NCBI GenBank assembly: GCA_945859605.1
Contig: OX243812.1
Coordinates: forward strand, 53,232,093-53,296,092
Direction: 5' to 3'
Length of the DNA stretch: 64,000 nucleotides
Origin: Lumbricus rubellus
Taxonomy: Eukaryota; Annelida; Clitellata; Crassiclitellata; Lumbricidae
Shown: in pieces, positions 26,001-38,000 of the stretch
How the letters are laid out: every line of letters begins with the position of its first letter
How positions within the stretch are numbered: the first letter of the stretch is position 1
Notes under the pieces: model-generated
Databases searched by the model: none
Seen by the model: the letters and a program-made list of their open reading frames with translations, nothing else
Told to the model about the DNA's origin: nothing
Program-made: the position numbers and the translations under genes

Positions 26001-29000
26001 ATACGTTTGGATCTTCGGAAATAACTATTACGCCACCCACGCCTTTACCCACCGCATTACGAGTCCTCTTTTCCCATATCGGCTTGATAATTTCTCTATA
26101 TTTGACGCTCGAAGATGCTTTCGGTTTGTTGGGATTTTTTGGCTGTCTGATAGCATCCGACGCGAGTAGAATCTCGGCGTAATCGTCTCTATCATTATTA
26201 TCGTATATCGACGTGTTCGGCTGTTTCATCGTCAACAACTCCCAAAGCCCCGGTGTTCCGCTATACGTCTTATTTCCAACCGTCACATCGTCTCCTTGAA
26301 TAAAAATCGGAGTGTCGCCGATGTAGAATTGACTATTTTTTGATCGTATTCCGAACGTCGTGTCTACGATTTTTCTATCGGAGGCGTATTGATGAAGGTA
26401 CTTGGTGGCTACATCACCTAATTCTAAAGTTCTAATATCCTCAGTCGGATCGTCGCTATACGCTTCTATCGAGGGATACTGAGGAAATTGAATCTTCAAC
26501 GAAGCGGGTAGCGTCTGTAGTGCGTTTGTAGTAGCTATCGAGTTTTCTTTGATGGCGGATAGTAAGACATTTTGCTCTTTGGAAATTGCGGATTGCGAAT
26601 CGACGATAGGCTTGTACAGCTTGGTTAGTTCTTGTTGCAGCCCCGAATCTCCCAATCTCTCCGATAAAAAGTTCTGTTGAATATTCTTCTTGGACTTCAG
26701 AAACTCTTCGACTATGAAATTTCTTTTCGCCGGGTCATCTATCTTTAGAAACGACATTTTTAATAAAAAATTTAATGTTTTTCGACATGTTTTCCGGCGT
26801 GTTTTTCTACATGTTTTTCGACGTGTTTTTCTACATGTTTTTCGACATGTGTAAAAACACAAGTTAGACGTATTTTCAGACATAGCGACATAGGTCTACA
26901 TAGGTCTACAAAACTCTACAAGTCTACATGATTTCATACATGTTCACGTTAGTCGTCTTTTTCACAGATTCGGTATTTTTCTCAAACATGCTTTGAAAGG
27001 ACTGCCTGACTTCCTCCCTTCCCCGATCGATGAGAGATTGTTTCATTTCCTCGTCCATCGCGGCTGCCGCAACTTTCGACTTACTTTTAATTTCTTCTTT
27101 CATGCCATTGAATTTTTCAATCTCGCTTAGAATCAGAGAATATTCTTCGTCTGAAATATGATCATCCACGAGTGCTTTTGAAATATGGTCGCTGATCGTG
27201 TTGAGCTTCGCATCAGCTAGCGTTTTGATCTTTTCATGCTTCTCCGCCTTCAGAGCGAGCTTTTTACAGATTCGGCTGCCAATTATACTCAATAGCCCCG
27301 CACCTAGCGCTGTCCCTTCCATAGCAATAGCGATGGGGGCTGCAATTATGGTAGCTAGTACGCCGATTCCCGAAATTCCGAGCCCCATCGTGACCACCAT
27401 GAGGAAGCTGTCTACTACGCCGATTACGCTCACACTTCTATGGTACTTTTTACTCAACGTTGCTCTTTTGTCGCGTTCTTGCTCGATCTCCTTTTTGATT
27501 TCGCTAATCTTTTGAAGCCGATACGTTTGTGCGGACCCTGCGGCTATTTGTATTTCACCTTCTGGCGCAGAGGGCGTTATATTTGTTAGGTTTGGATAGA
27601 GTTTGATGCCTTCGTATTCCATTCTTTTATTTATTAGCAATATATATTTTTTTTACCGTTGATAATTTACACAGCATAGCGAATCTCCTTCGTTTATCGT
27701 TACTGCCGAATCGGAGTTGTTTTGAATGGAAACTATGATATCATCAATCACATCTTCTGAAATCACTCCGTCTAGTAGACTGCATCGTCGTTCTTTGATA
27801 CTCTGTCTGAGGGAAACGAGGCAAAGACCCGCCGCCATTTCTACACCGAGTCCAAGCCTTAGCGTATTTGCTGTCTTTGGTTGTATCGTGATATCATTTT
27901 GCGCAAAAATCTCCCATCGCAGACCTCCTAGTTGTCTTACTGGGGCGCGAGTAACACCACTCGTAATCTTCCAAAAGACTGAAACGGGCTGCGTTCTAGC
28001 CTCTACCGGTCTAGTTGGTTTAGTTCCAAATTTGTGTATTGGTCTCGACATTTTACATATGATAATTTATAATATCATGCCGAGAATCGGAATGTTTCGA
28101 AACGGAGAGTTGGGGCCGAGCAAAAGTCCTTCGCCACTCACATAGCCCGACCCTGTTTTCATGTAAAGCCCGGATCCCATTATCGATGCGCCTTTTTGCC
28201 ACGGAGACAAGTACAAACCGGATCCGGCCGCTCTTATTTTGCACGCTATGTCACCTTTCTTGACATACATTACACCCGAACCGCTGATTTTATCGACAAG
28301 TTTCGATCCAGCCGCAGCACCTAACCCACCTAATGCGCCCTGTGCTAAACTAGGCAGTACGCTACCAAGAAGGAACCGTCCCGCCGTCGCTAGAAACGGA
28401 AGTATAGCACCTATGAATCCACCTTCGACTTTCTTGTTGTTCTCCAATTGCGTTTTACTCATTTTAATAATCATGCCAGTTCCTTTTTGGTAGGCTGCTG
28501 CCATTTTATTGATTTGCGCCTGGGTGAGAGCCAAAACGTGTTCGCCATTCAAATCATCATGCGATAGTTTGATACTCACGCCGGTTCCCGCTTCAAGTGA
28601 TCTTTTAATTTTGTCTTGTTGCGCTTCTGAAATATTAACTTTTACGCCCGTGTAACGATTCATTTTATTAATAAATTACAAAAACTTTCAAACTTCTCTG
28701 ATGTGAAATCGAATCGCCAATTCTTCACCTCGAAGATTTAGTAGGTTCCCGTGTTGGTCTGTGAGCCTCGTTTCCATCGTTGAAATTGTAGACAGCAAAA
28801 TCGGGAGATATATCAAATTATGCGGCACTTCGATAATCTTGTAACCCGGGCCTACGTTCGGGAAAAAAGAATATATCACGTTTTCCGATGTTCCGTTAGT
28901 GTACGAAGACCCGATAATGTCGCTGGTCACTCTCAGGCTGCTTACACTCATTATATTTACCAAGTCCTCCGATTCATTGTATCCGCCCGAATAGATCCAT

Positions 29001-32000
29001 CTGTTGAAACCTAGAACCTTTCCAATCGAATTCTTTGGCGTAAAGTCAACCATATACTCTGCGTCTATATTTACCACAGACCTCAGAGTATTGGTGTTTG
29101 GCGCTATTGAGATACAGTAAGCGCCATTTACTCCGTCGAAATGTCCATTCCCCTTCATGACTCTCTGTATATATTCGTTGATATCCGTTATTTCATAGCA
29201 ACCCTCTGGAACTGCAATGTTTACCCAATCTGTGCTGGAATTCGGCGAATACCTGAAGCCGTTGTTTGTCGCATCGATATTAGGAAAAGAATAGTACGTC
29301 TCGAGGGCAACTAAGGCCATTTCATATTTCTTATTCTTCTCCAGTTCGAGTAGTGGACTAAACTTCGTTCTGATTCGCGTGCTCTTTTCGCTGAGAAAAA
29401 TGGAAAATGATGTTTTTGGTTCCGTGTTGCAGGCCGTCTTTTCCGTGTTTTCTGATATCTGTTTGAGAAGCGATGATTCCATTTTTACTATACAATACAA
29501 TTTTACAATGGCGGATCCTCGATTATATAAAATTCGTCGAGTCCGCATCGGTATTTGCCATTGTACTTGTCGCTAGTCAGGTCTAAAACCACGAATCCAT
29601 GAGGTTGTTCCCATACTGTTTTGCATAGTTTTCTAAATTCATCTTTCGCCATGTCTGTACTCACGTGGTCGTTGTAAATATGATTACAATTTTTCAGGTC
29701 TTGTTTGAACAGGCAAATAAAGTTCGCGTTTTCTCTGATTGTTTGGCGCGGTAATTTGAAATAATTCTGGGCGAGGTAAAAACAATCTACATTACTATGC
29801 CTCCCCCGATTATAATACGTTTCACATTTGTTTTGTTTTTCCAATTGAAGATCATCGAAAATCATCAGGTTCTTCTTTTCAGCGCTCAAATCTCTCGGGT
29901 CCGGTACATCGTCGGCGCTCTCAAAGAACTTGGCAATTATATCGGATTTAGCTTCTGAGTTTTTTGCCATTTCCTCCATAACAAGGTCTGGTGACGCATT
30001 TAGGCCCACGATTTCATCTCGGTGCTCGAACAACCGAACGATCGCTTCTTTCGGTAATTTTTCTTCGTATGCTTTTTTGATAATACGATATTCCGGTTGA
30101 AACAGAGAAGTACCGAATACCTGCAAGTTATTATAATCCAACCAGTCTGGCCTGAGTAAAAGATTGAGAAGAAGCGTTGTTTTCCCACACGCCGATTTCC
30201 CAACTATCAAACCACGTATGCTTTTTGGTAACAACGGATTATTGAATCTTTTCGAGAGCGCTGTGCCCCAACTCATATCTCTAATCTCCATTTTTAAAAA
30301 TATATATTATTAAAAAACGAAATGTATTGCGTAAAATGTAAAAAACAGACCCAGACGACAGATGTGCAGAACGCCGTGGCTAATAATGGGAGATCGATGC
30401 TCCGAGGTGTTTGCGTCGTATGCGGGAAAACAAAAACTCAATTCGTGAAGGCGTCCGCTGTTGCGCAAGGTGGGGATCTAGTTAGTTCACTGAACGCTGC
30501 CACTAGCAACATTAAATTACCTTGGGCCAAGTTTGCTGGTGAGGTACATTTGCCAGGCCATCAGTTTACTGGTCCCGGTACTAGACTAGATTTGCGTCTG
30601 AATCCCAACGAAACCCCCAAAGATTGGAGCAAACCTATAAACAGGGTAGATAGCGCGGCATATATTCACGACCTGGCATACAATCAACACACTGATACGG
30701 CTTCTAGGAATGTCGCTGATAGAGCAATGATAAACCAGCTGAATAATATACCTAATCCAAGCGTGCGGGAACGAATAGAGAGGGCGATAGTCAAACCTAT
30801 TTTGTCCGCTAAAACGAGTCTCGGGCTAGGTTTAAAAAAAGCAGGACCTGAAATGGACTAATCAATTAGCGAATGAATTACACAAACCAGTAGTGAGAAA
30901 TTTTAGGACGAGGCGTGTCCGTGTTGGCGGGATTGACCAGATTTGGGCGGCTGATCTAATCGACATGCAGGCTTTCGCTAGAGATAATGATGGCGTGAAA
31001 TTTCTATTGACCGTCATAGATGTGTTTTCCAAGTATGGGTGGATCGTTCCATTACATGACAAGAGTGGGAAGTCTACAGCCGATGGGTTCGTGAAGATAC
31101 TCGGGGATGGGCGACAGCCGGTCAAAGTTTGGTGCGACAAAGGGAAAGAATTTTATAATAAAAATGTGAAGAATTTAGTCGAGTTGTATTCTACCGAAAA
31201 CGAGGGTAAAAGTTGTATCGTAGAAAGATGGGTGCGTACGATGAAAGAGAAGATGTTCAAATACTTTACGGCTAATTCAACGAGAAGATATATCGATATA
31301 TTAGATGAGATGGTTAGTAATTATAATGACACGAGACATTCTTCGATCAAAATGACCCCCGCGAAGGCTAGTATGAAAGTGAACGAAAAGACTGTATTTA
31401 TGAATTTATACGGCGATGAGATTTCAGAGCCTATTACACCAAAGTTTTCAATCGGCGATCGAGTCAGAATAACTAGAAAGAAGAATATTTTTGAGAAGGG
31501 TTATACGACTAGATGGGTGGAGGAGGTTTTTGTAGTATCTCAGGTTCAATATACAGATCCGCCAACTTACAAGATTACTGATTCTGCTGGTGAGGAAATA
31601 CAAGGCTCTTTTTACGAGCAGGAGCTACAGAAAACAACTCAAGAAATATTTAGAATCGAAAAAGTGATTAGGAAACGCGGGAAGAAATCACTCGTGAAGT
31701 GGTTAGGCTACCCAGACTCGTTCAATTCTTGGATTAATAACGAAAACTTGATGACATTGTGAGACGATTATGAAAAAATATGTCGTGTTTGGAGAAAAAA
31801 TAATAATATTCGATTGATCCAAAGACGATTATAAACCAACGGTGTAAAATCGTTTGCGATATTGTAATCCCGTATCTACGTCGTAGTCCACTCACGCTCT
31901 TGCATCACACGGGCATGAGTTGCCATTGCATTGACAATTAACGACGATGATCTCGTTGTCGATCAAACTAACATCACACGGGAGTGAGTTGCCATTGCGC

Positions 32001-35000
32001 CGACGACGAACGACGATGGTCTCGCCTGGCCCTTGTTGACGATCCGGACGTGGATACTTGCATGGGCATTCATCGTCGTAGCATTCGCGGTTGTGGACGT
32101 CAATTACAACAATCAACTCCGATCTCCGCAGTATTGTTGTATAATGAACCAAGCCGAGCTGCCTGGCGATTTTTCGTAATTCAGTTTTAGTTTTATTCGG
32201 GTAGACCATTTTTATTGGAATATCTTGTCTTTAAGCCGAGTTGGATATTCCATGAATTTGAAAAAGTAAGGCTAGTATTGGTCAAACTGCGCGGGCACTC
32301 AATTTTTTAGGCTGGTATTGCCCAAATAGACGAAAGTGAAGGCTGTACTGGTCAAATGGGCGAAGGTCAAGGCTGTACTGGTCAAATTGGCGAAAGTCAA
32401 GGCTGTACTGGTCGAATGAGTCAGCCGCCTTATTGGGCCTCTACTTGTTTAGCAGCAATGTTCTCATTGTTTAGCAGCAATGTTCTCATTGTTCAGCAGC
32501 ATTGTTCCCATTGATTAGCAGCATTGTTCAGCAGCATTGTTCAGGAGCATTGTTCTCATTGTTTAGCAGCAATGTTCTCATTGTTCAGCAGCATTGTTCA
32601 GTAGCATTGTTCCCATTGTTCAGCAGCATTGTTCCCATTGTTCAGCAGCATTGTTCCCATTGTTCAGCAGCAATGTTCTCATTGTTCAGCAGCAATGTTC
32701 TCATTGTTCAGCAGCATTGTTCTCATTGTTTAGTAGCATTATTTTCATTGGTTTGGCACAGGCGACAGGCAGCTGGTTGCACAGTTGTTTACCTGATTTT
32801 CAGAAAATTCGGATCTTTCTTGATAAGGAGTTAACACAGTTAGAACATGACTTATCCTCATTGGCTTTTATGTAACTAATAATTAATTTCAAGTCAAACA
32901 GATATTACGTTGTGTTTCAGTTTCACATACATGTAATGCATACGGAGCTGCTTGCGTGGTAAAACATATTTAGAATACTGCATTTGATTTTACAAGGCAG
33001 CCTGTCATTTTGCAATACTGCCAAATGTAACAAAGTTAAACTCAGTTTATTTAATTGGTGGGTAAGAATTATATTGTGCTCTTCAGCAGAACTTAGATGT
33101 AGTAACTTTCATTGTAGCACAGTAGGCTTCAACTTCATCATTTATCGATGCATTGCAAGTTAAACTTTTGTCCAAAGATTAAATTTACTCTATCTGGTGT
33201 GTTTGATTGATTGAACTGTTGATATGATTTCATGTGCTGTAAAGGGCTGAGTTTGAAGGCTGCTGTTGCTTCAATACTGTTTACATTTTTCAGTCCATCT
33301 GACGTGATATTTGAAGACCAGGTCTACTTGGACAGCCAGAATGGAACAAACCAGCTGGATAAATTCACGCACTGTCTTCTCGTCAAATGCAGCATTGAGG
33401 TAACGTTGTTGCAGACCTGCATTTTACTTCTTTTCTGTGGCGGTCAGAATCTGGTGTTTAGAATTGCTTTGGTCGACCGAATTGATTTTTTAAAGTAATG
33501 TGTGCACTCTTCAACGTTGAAAAGCATCTACAATAGCTTGAAGGTTCGCTATGACAAGTGCGCATACAAGCAAACAAACATGCTGACAGTTTTCCGTTGA
33601 TTTATAGCATAATTTATGTTTATTTCGTTGTAACTGATGTTGAACTCCAAATTTTAGGCTCTTTACAGAACTGAAAAGCTTTAGTGATGCTGATGTTATA
33701 GTCGCATACATCTGATTTTATTTACATATAGGTCAGAAATGTGTTTTAATTTTTTTTGCAGATGCTCGACTGTCTGCTGGTGACGTTGATTCGTGAAATG
33801 CAAAACGATTCGATCGAAGGTCGTAAGGTCGAGGCAAGACGAGTTGCGTGTCGCTTCGTTCGCTCCGTCATTCGTATATTCGTCGTCTTGAATGCAGAGA
33901 TGACACCTCAGAGTAGTCGCAAGAGACCGTGAGTTCTTCCACAGTTGTTCATCTAACGGTTCTGATGTAGAGAAATAGGCTGGCTTCTGATGTGGAGTCA
34001 TGAATTAAATTAGTCATCCAAGGCTAATTGTACATTGAGGGTCATTGTGTTGTTGTAACATTGGCAATGTTAGTGTCGTGTAACATGATTTTAGGTCACA
34101 GTTTCGATCGGTACTCTAATGCACGTAGTGTGTTCAGTGTATCACATTATACATGTTTTATATAGCACCTCTTTGATGACTTGATTTCCCAATTTTGCTT
34201 TTAGTACACTCTCATCATCAAAATGATGCGATTTAGTATTGTAGTAGGAAGGAGCTCGCCTGCAACAAGAGAGCAGTCTAGTCTCCCATGCATGCATTAA
34301 CTATGTGGTAGGGTAGATTCTTAGGATGTCATGATATTGTGTCAAATGTTTACAGGAGCCGATTGTTATTATTGTTTAGAAGTATTGGCTTGACTCAGCC
34401 TCAGACGAAGTGCAAGAGAGTCTTCCAGGCACTCGTCAACGTGTCCATTGAGGAGCTGTGTGAAACGGCCGATGCATTGATCGCACCAGTGCGCATGGGC
34501 ATCGCACGTCCGACCGCGCCGTTTTCTCTTGTTTCATCTACAGTTGATGCCATTCAGGTGAATTTCAACTTCGTGATTTCTACAAGAAAATTACTGAAAA
34601 TTTTGAGTCGGATATAAGAATGAAACTAGTACAGCGCTGATCTTACAGTTTATTTGGTGCTCTGGTATTTTGATGGGGGTTCTGTGAGTTACAGAATTAC
34701 GTTGTTGATGTGTGTATAGCACAATTATCTTGATGCACTAGGCAGTAATCGATACTTACTTTAAATGCTGTGCATTGTTAACAAGCTTTAATAATTTATA
34801 ATTAATGGAGCTTTTAATTTTGTTGAAAAGTACTGTGCATACACGTCTGTATGCGGATGTCTTACAGTGTCACATGATGGCTACATTACTAGTGCAATTT
34901 GCAGCAGTACTGAAGTGATGGAAATTATTAACCCTTTACCCGTTTGCCCTGAGAATATCCGGTGAAAACACGGGCTTAACAGGAAAAGTGAACGGGTAAA

Positions 35001-38000
35001 GGGTTAAGCAGGGACACCACTGCTGAAAATGGCCAAATAAACCCTGTTACTTTAATTGGGTTAGTCGTCCTTTACGCATTCTGAAAACTCTTACAACAAC
35101 CTGTTGATTTGTTATAACTTTCTTAGGGCAGCGAGGAGCTGTTCAGCATCGATCCACTTCCTGGAAGATCCGTGTCCTTGGATGTCCGCGCTCCTACTGG
35201 ATCCGCCTTTGCATCTCGGCCACACACTCCGATCCCTTCGAGCAACAGGACGGATCGAATCCGGGAACAGGTGGAGGAAGAGCTGGTGGCGGCAGAGGGA
35301 GAGGTAAACGAAATGCATTTAAAATAATGGAGTTCTTTTCTTTTGTAGTTTTTTTTGTACGATGGAGTACCTGGGAGCCTCTTTGGCAGCTGTGTTAACC
35401 ATGCTTTTTAGGCTGGACTGTAATGAAAGCATTTTCTGAAGCTGAATTATATTTAGACCCTTATTCCTGACCATGTGATGGAACTTGTAAGAACCTATGT
35501 TACATGAATATTGAAACGTTCTGTAAAGGGGTTCTACGGTATAAGTCGTGCCAATTGGTGTGTTCCTGATCACAGTTTACCCAGTTAGCCAAACGGTGAA
35601 CTTAATTTTTTTGATGTATATTGGAATCGATTTGTGTGTGGATGTGTGTTTTCTCCGTGGCTGGCCCTGCGACCTGGAATGAGCTCCCTGTTATCCTTTA
35701 TCAAATACCTATTGACCTTTCTACTTCATTTCTTTCTCTTCTTAAGACTGTCTTATTTGACTGGGGTTGGACTGAGAGCGCTCCTGAGTAGAAACCTTGA
35801 AGGAGCGCTATATAAAATTCTCAGTAAATAAATAAATAAATAGTGGTTGTTAGGCACCTGTGCTTTAGCTGGTCATGTTCATGTGTCTGACATTTAAGAT
35901 GGAGGTGATTGAGAGTCTGGCAGAGGATGCTGACAACATGGATCACCAGTCAGAACACGAAGACCAGGACCACCATTCAGAACATTCAGAACATGAACCG
36001 AACCCTGTGGAACATGAAGATGGTAGGAACTCATTAACTGTGTTATCTAAGTTATAAAGGAACTCGCAATACCATTCAAATTGGTTGGCAGACTGAAGTC
36101 GTCATCTGTGCATTTCTTCGGAGGCATGATCATTGGTCTCACTGTTTGGAAGTAGATTATGCCACTAGGGAAACAGTGCAGCAGGGTGAATGCATTTTTG
36201 GCTGACTTTAGTTTTGAGTTCAGATTGTTAATGGCCTTTAGCCGTTTTAAATTTAATCAGTGTTAAACAATAGTTAAAGTCATTATATTTTAAGGATAGC
36301 ACTCACTCTACATGTATATAAATTTATAAATACATGCATTTGATGGACCCGTTGTTGGAAAGACTTTTAAATGACCTGTATCGTTTTCTTTCCGTTTTTC
36401 TCAAACGTTTAGTGGTACAAGAGAGTGACATGGAACTGGATTTGCTCGGAGATTCAGAGAGCGACAGCGAGGAAAGCACTCACAGTCACGCTGATAACGC
36501 CAGCGTACAACGCAGTGCAATAACGGCTGCCACGGCCGGTTCAGATGCAGGTAAACTCAACCGCTGCTGCATTTGCTCATGCTTGGAACGTTAAAGGATG
36601 ATGCATTGTCTTTTAAATGACTCTTCTTCCATTGAATTACACTTTGCAAGGTCCTCACATCTGTCATCTGACTGTTGTTCTATATAGTGGACTACTGTTT
36701 ATTATCCTTGTTGTGATCTGCTGTTTGTACGTTTGTCTGTTGTTAGTACCCTTGTTTTATATGCTGTTAACACCTTGTTATCTGCTGTTAGTTGCTTTCT
36801 AATTATATTGTTACTTACTGATACTGTTTTGAATCTTTGAATAGTTCATGATGAGGGATCTTCTTCCTGAAATCAATTTAATGATCACTTGTAGGAAATG
36901 TTATGTCTCATAAAACGTGAATGTGCATTCATACATACCAGTATGTGCATTTAATATACTTGATTTTAGCTAATAATACAGGATATTATATATATATATT
37001 TTAATATATATAATTTATAAGTTATATGTATTATTATATATATATCTGAGGGTATTCAGTCGACTTGTGGTGTATGTATGTGCGCATATTTATCTGTGTG
37101 GTTCCGTGTTGTTTTTCTTTCGTAAGGTGTGGGAAGTCTTCCGTACTTCTCAGATGACGAGGAAGACTCGGGTGATTCGTCGAGCCAGGATGACGATAGT
37201 AAGGCCGGAGACAGCGGAGATAACGACGGAGATGTTGGTGGATTGCTGGACGAACAGCTCGAGAGAAGGAGCACCACAGGTCGGCAGCCAAATGCTCCTC
37301 TTTCCGGAAGTAAGATTAAATAGTCTCTTTTGCTTTCATCATGCTGCTGTCCTATGATGCAAGATTTCTGCATGCATTTTGATTATAGTGTGTGTGTTTA
37401 TGTTTTCTTTGCTTCTTTATTCCTGAAATATCATATCCAACTACACAGTATCATGCTTAACATGATGTATCTATCAGTTTCATAGTTGATCTGCAGGTTG
37501 TCTCACCTGCCAAAGTATGCTACCATTTTTATGGCACAGTATCACTGCTGTGTATGTGTGTGCTTGACTTGTACGGCCATTTCGTTTGCTCTCAGAATGG
37601 TGTTTTGTGTATTGTTTGACTTGTACTACGTACGAATACAATTTCAAGCTTTTGACTTTGCTGCAGAGATGTGACATTGATGCTGGCTATTTGATCTAGT
37701 AAATATCACGAGTCTAACATATGAAATCAATAAGGACTTATTATTACATTATATAATATTATATAAATTTCTTACGTGCGCAAAGTCACACCAAAATGTG
37801 AATGTGAGGCTTAGGGTGTAATTCATATACATCTTTTTTTAACTTAATGAGCAAACTTGTATTCGCTTCCTGTTCCTGTCTGTCAAGTCTGTGGATTTGA
37901 CCCTTCTCTCGACTCGATCTCCTAATAGACTGTCTTGGCCCAGCACTGTACCTTTGCCAATGTAGACCCTTTCATATGGGATTGCCTCCCTCTGAATTTG

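Larger units (their letters stand above)
17005..32445 (+). mobile_element. complete Polinton/Maverick element (15.4 kb)
   Basis: The element begins AGTAGAGGCCC and ends GGGCCTCTACT. It is flanked by a perfect 6-bp duplication TGTTTA (16999-17004, 32446-32451), the hallmark target size of Polintons. The outer 192 bp of the terminal inverted repeats differ at about one position. It encodes the Polinton core set: protein-primed family B polymerase, adenain-like protease, packaging ATPase, putative major and minor capsid proteins and a retroviral-type integrase, with extra genes. Gene order is a rightward replication/fibre block, a leftward morphogenesis block and a rightward PLA2-integrase block. 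Most frames are open. The exceptions are a frameshift in the second fibre gene and a frame change between PLA2 and integrase. The insertion is probably young. Confidence 0.96.

Noticed and set aside
26758..26883. N-terminal extension [15 protein letters not shown] of the TPGLWELLT protein
   Set aside because: It is a 12-bp DNA repeat in the leader; the internal Met followed by [12 protein letters not shown] is a better start.
30828..30845. Classical -1 ribosomal frameshift at T TTA AAA
   Set aside because: The heptamer is present, but integrase lies in the +1 frame relative to PLA2, so a -1 shift would give the wrong frame.
32446..32750. CRISPR-like array
   Set aside because: Units are contiguous 22-bp tandem repeats without unique spacers, in animal DNA.
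32502..32875. ORFs of about 100 residues right of the Polinton
   Set aside because: They are readings of the 22-bp CAGCAGCATTGTTCC array.
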